Part shown: piece after piece, positions 1-10,696 of the stretch
Layout of the letters: every line of letters starts with the position of its first letter
Numbering within the stretch: the first letter of the stretch is position 1
From: a bacterium
GTDB lineage: Bacteria; Elusimicrobiota; Elusimicrobia; Elusimicrobiales; UBA9959
Reading direction: 5' to 3'
DNA length: 64,000 nucleotides
Assembly (NCBI GenBank): GCA_021811185.1
Contig: JAJZPL010000002.1
Span: 62,001 to 126,000 of the forward strand
The notes under the pieces: model-generated
Told to the model about the DNA's origin: nothing
Databases searched by the model: none
Seen by the model: only the letters and a program-made list of their open reading frames with translations
Program-made: the position numbers and the translations under genes

Positions 1-571
1 TGTCCTTTATCATTTCCCCGGCCTTGAGGCGCGCGGTGATCTCGCGCAGCTGCCGCTCGCCCATGCCGTAGACCAGCAGGTCGGCCTTGGAGTCCAGCAG
101 CACGCTCTTGCGGACCTTGTCGGACCAGTAATCGTAATGGGCGAAGCGCCGCATGGTGGCCTCGATGCCGCCTATTATTATCGGTACTTCGGGGTAGGCT
201 TCGCGCGCGCGCTGGGAATAGATGATGGTGGCGCGGTCGGGGCGCAGGCCGGGGCGGGCGCCTGGGGAGAAATCGTCGGTGGACCGGATCTTCCTGTTGT
301 GGGTGTACTTGTTGATCATCGAGTCCATGTTGCCGGCGGAAACGCCGAAGAACAGGCGTGGCTTGCCGAACATTCTGAAATCGGCGCAGTTGTCCCACCG
401 GGGCTGCGCCAGGATGGCCACGCGCAGGCCTTCGGACTCGAGCAGGCGGCCCACCAGCGCCATGGCGAAGGAGGGGTGGTCTACGTAGGCGTCGCCGGTC
501 ACAAAGACCACGTCCACCGCGTCCCAGCCGCGCTTTTTAACCTCTTCGGGGGTAATGGGCAGAAAATCCAT
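1..571 (-). CDS. YgiQ family radical SAM protein, N-terminal part
   Basis: Only the first 190 codons are inside the window; the gene runs off the left edge. The visible protein starts [17 protein letters not shown] and contains the blocks [33 protein letters not shown] and [16 protein letters not shown], which are the hallmark N-terminal blocks of the YgiQ (UPF0313) radical SAM family. The CxxxCxxC cluster motif of this family lies further downstream and is outside the window. Function of YgiQ proteins is not settled. The start at 571 has no Shine-Dalgarno sequence, but a TATCAT hexamer (578-583, read on the minus strand) lies exactly six bases upstream, suggesting a leaderless transcript. 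Confidence 0.9.
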   Translation of the reverse strand, partial: MDFLPITPEEVKKRGWDAVDVVFVTGDAYVDHPSFAMALVGRLLESEGLRVAILAQPRWDNCADFRMFGKPRLFFGVSAGNMDSMINKYTHNRKIRSTDDFSPGARPGLRPDRATIIYSQRAREAYPEVPIIIGGIEATMRRFAHYDYWSDKVRKSVLLDSKADLLVYGMGERQLREITARLKAGEMIKD

Positions 572-577
572 GCATAA

Positions 578-583
578 ATGATA
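578..583 (-). promoter_or_regulatory. -10 element of the ygiQ-type gene
   Basis: The minus strand reads TATCAT followed by six bases and then the ATG at 571. A transcript starting about seven bases after the hexamer would begin at the start codon. No purine-rich ribosome site is seen. Confidence 0.4.
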
Positions 584-707
584 GCAAATAGCCGGAAAAG
601 CGTGGACTGTAGCCTGGGTTACAGGCTCCGCTTGGGCGGTTTATCCATATTATTATTTAGTAAAATATTTACATAGGGGCTTATATGCCATTTTCAAGGA
701 GACCACG

Positions 708-1445
708 ATGAAGAAACTCATGCTTTCCGTATGTTTGCTGCCGCTGCTGGCCGCCGGCGCCAAGGCCGACCCGTTTTCCGATTTCAAGAAGATAACCACG
801 GACGCCTATATTAAGCCTTTCGCCGCCGACCTGGGCGGCCTTATCGGCGCCAACGACTTCAACTCCGGGCGTTCCATAGGCTTCCCCGGTTTCGAGGCCG
901 GCATCGACGCCGCGATCCAGGCCAAGCCCTCTAGCGACAACCGCATTCTGCGCGACGCCAAGGTCAACGCTTTCGGCCTGCCCATGGCGCACGCCGGCGC
1001 GGCGCTGCCGCTGGTGGGGGCCGACGTCATGGTCCGCGGGGTAGGCTATTCCGGTTTCTCGATCATCGGCGGCGGCCTGCGCGTGCCGGTGCTTAAGAGC
1101 GGGACCCTTACCAAGTTCATCCCCGACGTTTCCGTTTCCGCCTATTACGACGTGATAAATTACGATTATTTCAAAGGCACCCACCTGTCGCTTGACGCCG
1201 CGGCCTCTTTCGACATCCCGGTCATAAAGCCCTATGTCGGCGTAGGCCTGGACAGGACCAGGCTGGAAGTTAAGGGCCTCTCCGGCGCCTCGGCCGCGCT
1301 TAACGGCACTGCCGGTACCATCTCCAAGCCCCGCTACACCATAGGCGTGCGCCTTTCGCCCATGCCGCTGCTTTACGTGTACGGCGCGTACAATATCCTG
1401 CACGGCCAGACCGGCTACTCCGTAGGCGCCGGGCTCAAGTTTTAG
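708..1445 (+). CDS. Exported, probably outer-membrane beta-barrel-like protein
   Basis: A 245-residue protein with a clear signal peptide (MKKLMLSVCLLPLLAAGAKA, cleavage near residue 20). The rest is rich in Gly, Ala and alternating hydrophobic stretches and ends in GYSVGAGLKF; a terminal Phe after alternating hydrophobic residues is typical of outer-membrane barrels. I do not recognise a named family. A Shine-Dalgarno AAGGAG sits 10 bases before the ATG, which fixes the start. It stands alone, divergent from the ygiQ-type gene and followed by a weak hairpin and then the ornithine aminotransferase gene. The barrel assignment is inference from sequence texture; a soluble periplasmic protein is possible. 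Confidence 0.75.
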   Translation: MKKLMLSVCLLPLLAAGAKADPFSDFKKITTDAYIKPFAADLGGLIGANDFNSGRSIGFPGFEAGIDAAIQAKPSSDNRILRDAKVNAFGLPMAHAGAALPLVGADVMVRGVGYSGFSIIGGGLRVPVLKSGTLTKFIPDVSVSAYYDVINYDYFKGTHLSLDAAASFDIPVIKPYVGVGLDRTRLEVKGLSGASAALNGTAGTISKPRYTIGVRLSPMPLLYVYGAYNILHGQTGYSVGAGLKF

Positions 1446-1467
1446 CACACCGCGGAGATCGGAAAAT

Positions 1468-1503
1468 AAAAGTCAAAAAGCGATCGGGAAGGCCTGACTT
1501 TTT
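1468..1503 (+). terminator. Possible intrinsic terminator after the barrel-like gene
   Basis: AAAAGTCA at 1468-1475 can pair with TGACTTTT at 1495-1502, with a 19-base loop and a run of five T. The stem is AT-rich and the loop long, so this is a weak call. Confidence 0.35.
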
Positions 1504-1546
1504 AACGTTTATTTTTTAATATCCGCCATATTACCATGGAGGAATA

Positions 1547-2758
<1,212 letters not shown>

Positions 2759-2770
2759 ACTCGGTTCGGA

Positions 2771-2810
2771 GCCCCGTCAGCCGGTAAGCCGCGCTGGCGG
2801 GGCTTTTTTT
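2771..2810 (+). terminator. Intrinsic terminator after rocD
   Basis: An 11-base stem GCCCCGTCAGC / GCTGGCGGGGC (2771-2781 with 2793-2803, one G-U pair) is followed by seven T. Confidence 0.9.
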
Positions 2811-2816
2811 AACCGG

Positions 2817-3746
2817 ATGCCCCCAAAAGAAAAAAACTCCAGCTGGCTTTACTTCCAGGTAGTCTTCGCCGCCGCGGTGTGGGGGGGCGCTTATCCTTTT
2901 ACCAAGTACCTGGGCACCGAACTGTCGCTGCTCTCCATCGTAACTTTCCGCGCGCTCATAGGAACGCTCGCGCTGCTCTTCCTGAGCGGCTCCGGGCTGC
3001 GCCCCTCAGATTTCAAGGCCGGGCATCTCTGGAAGCTCCTCGTACTGTCCGTGCTCGGGATCTCCAGCCAGCAGTACCTGCAGGCCTACGCGCTGAAGTA
3101 CACGCTGTCCTCTCACGCCGGCTGGCTGATAGCATCCACGCCCATCATGGTGGCGGGCCTGATGGCCGCGCTCGGCGAGCGCATCGGCCCCTTTAAGATA
3201 GCGGCTTTCCTGCTGGGCTTCGCCGGCACTATCCTGGTGGTCCTCTCCAAAGCCGGCGGCGCGGCCTTAACGCTGCCTTCCACTAAAGGGGACCTGGTGT
3301 TCCTTCTCACGGCGGCTTCCTGGGCGGTCTACGTCATTCTCACCAAGAAATGGCTGACCTCCTGGCGGCAGGCCAAGGTGACCACGCTGACCATGCTGGC
3401 GGCGCTGGCTACGCTGCTGCCGCCGTGGTTCGCCGCCGGAGGGCCCGCCGAGTTCGCGGCCCTCACCCCGCGCGCCTGGGCGAGCCTCGCGTACCTCAGC
3501 GTGCTTTCCTCGGCGCTGGCCTACCTGTTCTGGAACAACGCGGTGGAAGGCCTGGGGCCGGTGAAAACCTCCTATTTCATTTACCTGGAACCTTTCGCCA
3601 CGCTGCTCTCCGCCTACCTGTTCCTGGGCGAGAAGGCCGCGGCCCCGGCCTTCGCCGGCGGGGTGCTGATCATGGCGGGGGTTTACCTGGTAGGACGTAA
3701 AGAGACCCGGACTAAAATCTTAAAAGGTGCGTCTTCCAATGCCTGA
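2817..3746 (+). CDS. EamA/DMT-family permease
   Basis: A 309-residue membrane protein with about ten hydrophobic helices arranged as two EamA repeats (roughly residues 10-140 and 155-290), the standard size and layout of drug/metabolite transporters. Typical blocks are AAVWGGAYPFTKYL in helix 1, FRALIGTLALL in helix 2, and FLEPFATLL-type sequence (YLEPFATLLSAYLFLGE) in the second repeat. Such proteins export amino acids, metabolites or drugs; the substrate cannot be told from sequence. The ATG comes six bases after the rocD terminator T-run, with no good ribosome site. Its last 8 bases overlap murB, so the two are likely translated together. Confidence 0.88.
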   Translation: MPPKEKNSSWLYFQVVFAAAVWGGAYPFTKYLGTELSLLSIVTFRALIGTLALLFLSGSGLRPSDFKAGHLWKLLVLSVLGISSQQYLQAYALKYTLSSHAGWLIASTPIMVAGLMAALGERIGPFKIAAFLLGFAGTILVVLSKAGGAALTLPSTKGDLVFLLTAASWAVYVILTKKWLTSWRQAKVTTLTMLAALATLLPPWFAAGGPAEFAALTPRAWASLAYLSVLSSALAYLFWNNAVEGLGPVKTSYFIYLEPFATLLSAYLFLGEKAAAPAFAGGVLIMAGVYLVGRKETRTKILKGASSNA

Positions 3747-4638
3747 CTATTCCGCGCTTAAAGAAAAATTCGGCGGCTACTGTTTTTTTGACGAGCCCGC
3801 TTCGGGCTTTACCACCTACCGCGCCGGCGGCCGGGCCGAGGCGCTGGTTAAGCCCGCGACCCCGGAAGAAATGCTCTGGCTGGCGGGCTGGTGCCGGGAG
3901 AACGGCGCGCCTCTTACGGTGCTGGGCCGCGGGTCCAACGTGCTGGTGAGCGACCGGGGCCTGCCCGGCGTGACCGCGCTGACAGAGCGCCTGTCCGCTA
4001 TGGCGCTGACGGGCCGCACTATAACCGCGCAGGCCGGCGTGCTGTGGGACGACCTGGCCAGGCTTTCCGCCGAAAGCGGCCTGGCGGGTTTCGAGAAAGC
4101 CTCCGGTATTCCCGGCTCCGTAGGCGGCGCCGTGCGCATGAACGCCGGGGCTTTCGGCCAGGAAACGTTCGACCGGCTCGTTTCGATAGAAGCTTTCGAC
4201 CGGGGAGGGCGGGAGGTCAGGCTTGAGAAAAAGAACATGTCCTACGGCTACCGGCGCGTGGACGGGCTCGACGGGCTTACCATAGTGTCCGCCAGTTTCG
4301 AGTTCGAGCCCGGAAATACTGGCGTGCTGCTGCAGGACAGGTCCTGCGTGCTGGCCGCCCGCGAAACTAAGCAGCCGCTGGAATACCCGTCGGCGGGCAG
4401 CGTGTTCAAGCGTCCGCAGGGGGATTATGCCTCCCGCCTGATAGACGCGGCCGGGCTGAAGGGGTTCAAGGTGGGCGGGGCGGAAGTCTCCGCCAAGCAC
4501 GCCGGGTTCATCGTGAATTCCGGCGGGGCCACGGCGGCCGAGATCTACGCCTTGATGGGCGAGGTGCGCGCCAGGGTCAAGGCCAGATCCGGCGTGGAAC
4601 TGGAACTGGAGCAGATACTCCTGGGGGAGTTCAACTAA
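3739..4638 (+). CDS. murB: UDP-N-acetylmuramate dehydrogenase (UDP-N-acetylenolpyruvoylglucosamine reductase)
   Basis: A 299-residue cytosolic flavoenzyme that reduces enolpyruvyl-UDP-GlcNAc to UDP-MurNAc in peptidoglycan synthesis. FAD-binding blocks are TYRAGGRAEALVKP, GRGSNVLV and ASGIPGSVGGAVRMNAGAFG; the C-terminal domain has YPSAGSVFKRP with the catalytic serine S221, and ends in LELEQILLGEF with the conserved glutamate. Length fits the shorter (type II) MurB class. I chose the ATG at 3739 because AAAGGTG lies just upstream; a GTG at 3727 in the same frame would add four residues. It overlaps the EamA gene by 8 bases and is 15 bases ahead of the macroglobulin gene. Confidence 0.93.
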   Translation: MPDYSALKEKFGGYCFFDEPASGFTTYRAGGRAEALVKPATPEEMLWLAGWCRENGAPLTVLGRGSNVLVSDRGLPGVTALTERLSAMALTGRTITAQAGVLWDDLARLSAESGLAGFEKASGIPGSVGGAVRMNAGAFGQETFDRLVSIEAFDRGGREVRLEKKNMSYGYRRVDGLDGLTIVSASFEFEPGNTGVLLQDRSCVLAARETKQPLEYPSAGSVFKRPQGDYASRLIDAAGLKGFKVGGAEVSAKHAGFIVNSGGATAAEIYALMGEVRARVKARSGVELELEQILLGEFN

Positions 4639-4653
4639 GCGCGAGGGGGAAAA

Positions 4654-7600
4654 ATGAAATTACTGCTTTCCATACTGTTATTCCCGTGCCTGGCCTCGGC
4701 CGCGCCGGGCGGGCTGGCCACAGCGGACCAGCTTTTCGCGAAGAACCTTTACCAGGACGCCCTTACCGCTTACGGCAAGGCCGCCGCGCTGCCCGGCGAG
4801 GAGGGGCTGAAGGCGCAGTACCGCTCCGCCGAATGCGAAGCGCTGCTTTACCGCTTCGGCGAAGCCGCCCAGCGCCTGAACGCCCTGAAGCTCCCCGCCG
4901 ACCCGCTCTGGCAGGGCAGGCTGCTGCTGCTCCGCGCGGAGACCGGCCGGCGCTTCCTGGCCCAGTACGGCTACTCCCTGCCAGCCGACGAGCAGCGGGG
5001 CACCGCGGACGTTACCAAACTTACCCGGGCGCAGTGGCAGCGCCGCATAGAGGCCGACTATAACTCGCTCTGGCCGCTCAGGGGGGAGCTGCTTAAGGAG
5101 CGCCTCGAGAACGAAGCCTATTTTGTGGAGCTCAAAGGCGCCGAGCTGGCTTATACTCCCACGCTCTGGGATTTCGCCGTGCTGCGCTGGACCAATTACC
5201 TGCTGGGCGAGTCCGCCGCGGGCGGCGCCTTGCCCGACGGCCTCCCTTTAGCCGCGCCCGGCTACAAGGCCGATTACAATTCCCAGGCCCCGGCGGCGCT
5301 GAAAGCCGCGGCTATCTTCGAGGACGCGGCTTCCATCAGTTCCGCGGCCATGGACTTCGCCCGCGAATACTGGCGCCTGCAGCGCCTGCTGATCCCTTTG
5401 GAGCACGGTGACCGCGTCTCCGTAGCCGACGGCGCCAGGCTGCGCGAGACCGCGCTGGCCACGCTTAAGCAATGGGCCGTTTCCTTTAAGACCCCTCTGG
5501 CCAGGAGCTGGGCCGGCTACCAGGCCGCCCTGCTGCTCCAGGGGAAACGGGATTTCAAGGGAGTAGCGGAGACCTGCAGAACGGCGGAGGGCGAAGCCGC
5601 CAAGTCCAGGCCCGCCGGGCTCTGCGCCGCCATGCGCGCGGAGATCGAGCTGCCGCGCCTGGAACTTTACGGCTCCTTCGCGCCGCCTCCCGGCCTGAAA
5701 AGCCTTAAGATCAACGCCCGCAACCTGCCCGCGGTGTATTTCCGCGCTTACAAGACCACGCCGGAAGAACTGGCCGCCCTCGGCAGGTCCGGCGAACAGG
5801 GCCTGGGCAGGCTTAAGTACCTGCAGGAGGATTCCGTAAAGTATTTCCTGCGGAGGAAAGCTGACCTGGAGTGGCAGGCGAAGATAGCTTACCCCGGCCC
5901 TTACCAGTACAAAGACCAGGAGATAGCGCCCCCGGCCTTCAAGAAAGGCATCTACGTGGTGCTGGCCTCCGGAGACAGCGGCTTCGAGGACGGCTCCTCG
6001 CTGATGAAGGCCGTGACGCTGAACATCACCGACATCTTCCTGCTCGGCACCGGCGGCATCGCCGGCGACCCCGAAGCCTTTCTCTACGACCCGGCCGACC
6101 CTTCGCGCCAGGCTGGCGGGGACCTGTTCCGGCTTTACGCCGTGAACGCCCTGACCGGGCGGCCGCTGGCCGGCGCCGGCATAGAGGCCTGGTTCAACCG
6201 CTCCTACGGCAGCTGGGAAATGGTACGGCTCAAGACCGGCCCCGACGGCGTGGCCGCCTTCGGCCGGCCTTTTAAGATTTCCTACCCGTCGAACGAATAC
6301 TTCTCGCTGGACCCGCTGCTCAGCCGCGGGGGGGCTTACGCCTACTGGAACTCCTACGCCTCCGCCGGGCTCGACGTGCCGCAGCCCGTCAATATCTTCC
6401 TGGAGACGGACCGGCCGGTTTACCGGCCCGGCCAGGAAGTTAAGTTCAAGGCTACGGCCCTTATCCGCGAGCCGCGCGGCTTCAGGGTTTACGACGGGAA
6501 GGCCCAGCTCAAGATAACCGCGCGCGACGCCAACTGGCAGGAGGTCTATACCAAGACCCTGCCCGTTACCGGGCTCGGCAGCGCGGCAGGAGCGTTCACC
6601 ATCCCGGCCGGCCGCCTGCTGGGCCAATACTCGGTTTCCGCGGAGCTGGCGGACTACGGTTATAATTTCAGCGGCTCCGCCAGTTTCGGGGTGGAGGAGT
6701 ACAAGCGCCCCGAATTCGAAGTGAAGCTGGACGCGGCCGCCAGGCCCTGGCGCTACGGCGGCAAGGCCGAGGTGTCCGGAGCGGTGAAGTATTACTTCGG
6801 CTCGCCTGTGCCCGGAGCGGCGGTGAAGTACCGCGTGACGCGTTCCCGCTATATCCCCTGGTACTGCTGGTACTGGGGCTGGTTCTACGGGGCCTCGGGT
6901 TCCGTGGAAGTGGCCTCCGGCGAGACGAAAACCGGCGACGACGGGCGCTTTACTTTTACTTTCACGCCCGAAGCCGAGAGCGACACTTACAAGGATTACC
7001 CGTCCTCTTATTATGTTACCGCGGACGCCCGCGACGCCGGCGGCCGCACCATAACCGATTCCCGCTCTTACCGCGCCGGCTCCAAGGCGTACATGTTCGA
7101 TATCACGCCCGAAGCGGGTTTCTTTACGCCGGAGAAGCCGGCGGAGCTTAAGGCCCGGTTGATGGACCTGAACGATACGCCCCAGGACGGCTCGGCGGAG
7201 TATTCGCTCTATAAACTGGAGAAGGCCCCCGCGGGCGATTCCGGGCAGGGCCAGTGGGGCTCTTTCGGGCGCAATCCTTCGCTGGAGCAGGCCTTCAGCC
7301 AGGTGCCCGACGGCCCTAAGGCCGACGGCGGCACCGTGGCCTTCTCCAGGGACGCGGCGGCCGCGCTTAAACTCAAGGCGCTGCAGCCCGGCGTGTACCG
7401 GCTGTGGCTTAAGGCCAAAGACCCCTGGGGCGGCCAGAGCGAATCCCAGCTTGTTTTGGTTTCCGCCTCGGCTGCCGCCGGGCGCAACGCCGCGGTCAAG
7501 CTGCCGCCGGTGGCGCTGTTCGAACATGCTTCCTACCAGCCCGGCGAGACCGCAAGAGTACTGATGGGAGCTTCCGCGCTGAAAGGCGTTAAATACGCCG

Positions 7601-10600
7601 AGGTGATGGCCGGCAGCTTCGTGCTGGCCCGCGAGACCCTTAACGAAGGAGGGCTTTCGCTCTTCAGCGTGAAAGTCGGGCGCGAACACCGCGGCGGTTT
7701 CGGCCTGCGCTGGTTCGGCGCCGGCGATTTCAAGGTTTACTCGGCCATGGCCGAGGCCGACGTGCCCAGGAAGGACAAGGAGATCTCGCTCTCCCTGGAC
7801 TACGACAAGGCGCTGGCGCCCGGCCAGAAAGTTTTCTGGAAGCTCCGCGCCAAAGACAGGGCCGGCAAGCCGGTTTCCGGCGAGGCGCTGGTAAAGGTGT
7901 TCGACCGCTCGCTGGAATATTACGGCAGCGACGCCGGCTTCTGGGGGGATTCGCTTTATCCGGCGCGGCCTTCCGGGGGCGCGGGGCAGGGCTCCCTGTT
8001 CGATCCCTATACTCTAACTCTGCCGATAAGGACCGGGCTGATCCAGCGCATGCTGGAGGCTTTCCGCGGCGCGATCGCCGAAGAAAAGATGGCGTCTCTC
8101 AGGATAGCCTCCTCGGGGTTCGGCGGGCGGAAATTCCGTTCTGCCGCCAAGGGCATCGCTTTCGACGAAGAAGGCGGCAACCAGATGCTGGCCATGGACG
8201 CCTCCAGCATGCCGGCTCCGGCGGCCGCTTCTCTGGCCGGCTCGGCGGAAATGAACGCCCGGGAAAGTGCGGCTTCGCCCGGCGGCGCGAGGGCCTTTGC
8301 GAAAAGCAAAAAAGAAGACGCCTCTCCACAGCCCGAGGTTAAGGTCCGCACGGACTTTTCCGAGACGGCCTATTATAACCCGCAGTTAAAGGTCTTCAAG
8401 GGCGAGGGCGCTTTCTCTTTCCGCATTCCCGAGCGCCTTACTTCGTGGAAGATCTCTTCCTACCTGGTAACGCGCGACGTGCGGCGCGGCTCTTTCAGCG
8501 CCGAAACCGTCACCAAGAAGGACCTGATGGTGCGCCTGGACTTACCGCGCTTCTTCCGCGAGGGAGACGTTTCCCGGCTGACCGCCGTGGTGACCAACGA
8601 CACCAAGGGCGAGCTGGCGGGCGACGTGGCGCTTTCCGTAACGCGCGGCGGCGCGGACGCGGCGGGCGACTTCGGTATCAAGGACCTTTCGCGGCCTTTC
8701 TCGGTGAAGGGGAACGGCACGGTGTCCCTGTACTGGGACATAACCGCGCCGCGCGGCACGGCTGCCTACAAGGTGCGCGCCGTGGCCCGCTCAGGCCGGC
8801 TGGCCGACGCGCAGGAGAACGACCTGCCGGTGCTGCCTTCGCGCGAGCGCCTGATAGCCTCGGCCGTGGCCGCGCTCGACGGCGATTCCTCCAAGACTTT
8901 CAGCCTGCCCGAACTGGAAAAGGCGGACCCCAGCCGCGAGGTGGAAGCCCTGCATCTGGAGATCCAGCCGCAGCTGATCCTGACCGTGCTGAACAGCCTG
9001 CCGTTCCTGGTGCACTACCCTTACGAGTGCACCGAGCAGCTGCTGAACCGCTACGTGCCGCTGGCGATCACCAACAGCTTCTACCGCAAGTACCCGCAGC
9101 TGCGCGCCTCGGTGGCGAAGATCCCCAAGCGCGACGCGCTTACCCCGGCGTGGGAGCGTGATAACCCGGTGCGCCTGATGAGCCTGATGGAAAGCCCGTG
9201 GGAAGAGCAGTCCAAGGGGCGGAAGTCCTACTGGCCCGTGACGGATATGCTGGATCCCAAGGTGGTGGCCGCCGAGAAAGAGGACGCCTTCTACAAACTG
9301 AAGGCGTACCAGAACTCCGACGGTTCCTTCCCGTGGTTCCCGGGCGGGCATGCCAGCCTTTATATGACGCTGTACGCGCTGGAGGGGTTTGCCGAGGCCT
9401 CGCGCTACGGCGTGGACGTGCCGCAGGACATGGCCAGGCGGGCGCTGGCCTACGTGCTGGCGGAGATCCCCGCGCATTTGAAGGCGGAGGAAGAGCAGAC
9501 TTCGCTGGTGCTTTACGCGGCCTACGTGGTTACGTCCTTCCCGGCCTCCTGGCCGGAGAGCAAGACGGCGCTGACTTACGCCAAGGCCTGGGCTGATTAT
9601 GCCGACAAGCACGCCAACGCCATGACGCCTTTCGGCAAGGCCTACGCGGCCTACGTTTACCTGCGCCTGGGCGAAAAGGACAAGGCGGAGAGCTACCTGG
9701 ACCGCGCCATGGACGGGGCCCGCTCCGACGACATCGCCGGGGTTTACTGGGCGCCGGAGAAACTCTCGTGGCTGTGGTACAACGACACGGTGGAGAAGCA
9801 CGCCTTCATCCTGCGCACGCTGCTGGCGGTGCGCCCCAAGGACCCGAAGATAGCGGGCATGGTGCGCTGGCTGCTGTTCAACCGCAAGGCCAACGAGTGG
9901 AAGTCCACCAAGGCCTCGGCCGCGGCCATCTACTCGCTGCTTGACGTGATGAAGAGCAAGGGTGCGCTGGACAAGCCGGAGACCTACTCGGTGAAGTGGG
10001 GCGGCCTCTCCGAGACTGAAGAACTGCAGCCTTTCGACTGGGTGGCGGCGCCGCTGCGCTGGTCCAAGTACGGCAAGGAAATTACGCCGAAGGACTTTAC
10101 TCCCCGTGTGGAGAAGAAGGGCCCCGGGCTGGCCTTCGCGTCTTTCAGCGGTATTTATACTACCGACAAGACGGCGGAGGAATCCCCGGCGGGCATAATG
10201 AACGTGTCGCGCCAGTATTTCCTGCGGAGCAAGGAGGGGGACGTGTATACGCTGAAACCCCTGTCTTCCGGAGATACCGTGGCGGTGGGCGACGAGATCG
10301 AGGTGCGCCTGACGGTGAATACCCGCAGCCAGTTCGAGTACGTGCAGATCAGGGACCCGAAGGCGGCGGGCTTCGAGGCGGAGGAACTGAACAGCGGGTG
10401 GAAGTGGGACCAGCTGGGCCGCTACGAGGAGCCCAGGGATTCGCTGACGAACTTCTTCGTGGAGTGGCTGCCGCACGGCGAGTATACGCTTAAGTACCGC
10501 CTGCGCCCCACCACGCCCGGCGCTTACAAACTGGGCGCGGCGGTGATGCAGTCCATGTACGCCCCGGAATTCGCGGCGCACTCGGCCGGCATGACGATCA

Positions 10601-10611
10601 ACGTGAGGTAA
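4654..10611 (+). CDS. Alpha-2-macroglobulin family protein
   Basis: A 1985-residue exported protein. Signal peptide MKLLLSILLFPCLASA, then an Ala-rich helical, TPR-like stretch (about residues 22-90), a series of beta-rich MG-type domains (FLETDRPVYRPGQEVKFKA near 580 is the typical MG2 entry), and the alpha-2-macroglobulin/thioester half. The thioester motif is intact: YPYECTEQLLNRY with Cys1459 and the Gln two codons further on, followed by a helical toroid (LKAYQNSDGSFPWFPGG) and a receptor-domain-like end. Bacterial members trap proteases in the periplasm. Unlike the E. coli-type lipoprotein there is no lipobox, and no PbpC gene is adjacent. The Ala/Ser/Lys-rich stretch near residues 1185-1225 is a plausible bait region (inference). 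GAGGGGGA precedes the ATG. Confidence 0.9.
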   Translation: MKLLLSILLFPCLASAAPGGLATADQLFAKNLYQDALTAYGKAAALPGEEGLKAQYRSAECEALLYRFGEAAQRLNALKLPADPLWQGRLLLLRAETGRRFLAQYGYSLPADEQRGTADVTKLTRAQWQRRIEADYNSLWPLRGELLKERLENEAYFVELKGAELAYTPTLWDFAVLRWTNYLLGESAAGGALPDGLPLAAPGYKADYNSQAPAALKAAAIFEDAASISSAAMDFAREYWRLQRLLIPLEHGDRVSVADGARLRETALATLKQWAVSFKTPLARSWAGYQAALLLQGKRDFKGVAETCRTAEGEAAKSRPAGLCAAMRAEIELPRLELYGSFAPPPGLKSLKINARNLPAVYFRAYKTTPEELAALGRSGEQGLGRLKYLQEDSVKYFLRRKADLEWQAKIAYPGPYQYKDQEIAPPAFKKGIYVVLASGDSGFEDGSSLMKAVTLNITDIFLLGTGGIAGDPEAFLYDPADPSRQAGGDLFRLYAVNALTGRPLAGAGIEAWFNRSYGSWEMVRLKTGPDGVAAFGRPFKISYPSNEYFSLDPLLSRGGAYAYWNSYASAGLDVPQPVNIFLETDRPVYRPGQEVKFKATALIREPRGFRVYDGKAQLKITARDANWQEVYTKTLPVTGLGSAAGAFTIPAGRLLGQYSVSAELADYGYNFSGSASFGVEEYKRPEFEVKLDAAARPWRYGGKAEVSGAVKYYFGSPVPGAAVKYRVTRSRYIPWYCWYWGWFYGASGSVEVASGETKTGDDGRFTFTFTPEAESDTYKDYPSSYYVTADARDAGGRTITDSRSYRAGSKAYMFDITPEAGFFTPEKPAELKARLMDLNDTPQDGSAEYSLYKLEKAPAGDSGQGQWGSFGRNPSLEQAFSQVPDGPKADGGTVAFSRDAAAALKLKALQPGVYRLWLKAKDPWGGQSESQLVLVSASAAAGRNAAVKLPPVALFEHASYQPGETARVLMGASALKGVKYAEVMAGSFVLARETLNEGGLSLFSVKVGREHRGGFGLRWFGAGDFKVYSAMAEADVPRKDKEISLSLDYDKALAPGQKVFWKLRAKDRAGKPVSGEALVKVFDRSLEYYGSDAGFWGDSLYPARPSGGAGQGSLFDPYTLTLPIRTGLIQRMLEAFRGAIAEEKMASLRIASSGFGGRKFRSAAKGIAFDEEGGNQMLAMDASSMPAPAAASLAGSAEMNARESAASPGGARAFAKSKKEDASPQPEVKVRTDFSETAYYNPQLKVFKGEGAFSFRIPERLTSWKISSYLVTRDVRRGSFSAETVTKKDLMVRLDLPRFFREGDVSRLTAVVTNDTKGELAGDVALSVTRGGADAAGDFGIKDLSRPFSVKGNGTVSLYWDITAPRGTAAYKVRAVARSGRLADAQENDLPVLPSRERLIASAVAALDGDSSKTFSLPELEKADPSREVEALHLEIQPQLILTVLNSLPFLVHYPYECTEQLLNRYVPLAITNSFYRKYPQLRASVAKIPKRDALTPAWERDNPVRLMSLMESPWEEQSKGRKSYWPVTDMLDPKVVAAEKEDAFYKLKAYQNSDGSFPWFPGGHASLYMTLYALEGFAEASRYGVDVPQDMARRALAYVLAEIPAHLKAEEEQTSLVLYAAYVVTSFPASWPESKTALTYAKAWADYADKHANAMTPFGKAYAAYVYLRLGEKDKAESYLDRAMDGARSDDIAGVYWAPEKLSWLWYNDTVEKHAFILRTLLAVRPKDPKIAGMVRWLLFNRKANEWKSTKASAAAIYSLLDVMKSKGALDKPETYSVKWGGLSETEELQPFDWVAAPLRWSKYGKEITPKDFTPRVEKKGPGLAFASFSGIYTTDKTAEESPAGIMNVSRQYFLRSKEGDVYTLKPLSSGDTVAVGDEIEVRLTVNTRSQFEYVQIRDPKAAGFEAEELNSGWKWDQLGRYEEPRDSLTNFFVEWLPHGEYTLKYRLRPTTPGAYKLGAAVMQSMYAPEFAAHSAGMTINVR

Positions 10612-10696
10612 GAACCGCGGGAAGCGAAGTCGGGCTTGTCGAGGGTATGGGTTTGTCGGGCACGCTATCCCTCCGGGATCGTATTTCACCGGTATG

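Noticed and set aside
5248..7689. 813-codon open frame antisense to the macroglobulin gene
   Set aside because: It follows the third-position GC bias of the real gene on the other strand; its translation is low-complexity (Arg/Gly/Ala/His) and shows no family motif.
8791..10689. 632-codon antisense frame over the end of the macroglobulin gene
   Set aside because: Same cause; no ribosome site, and the sense strand has the clear thioester-protein motifs.
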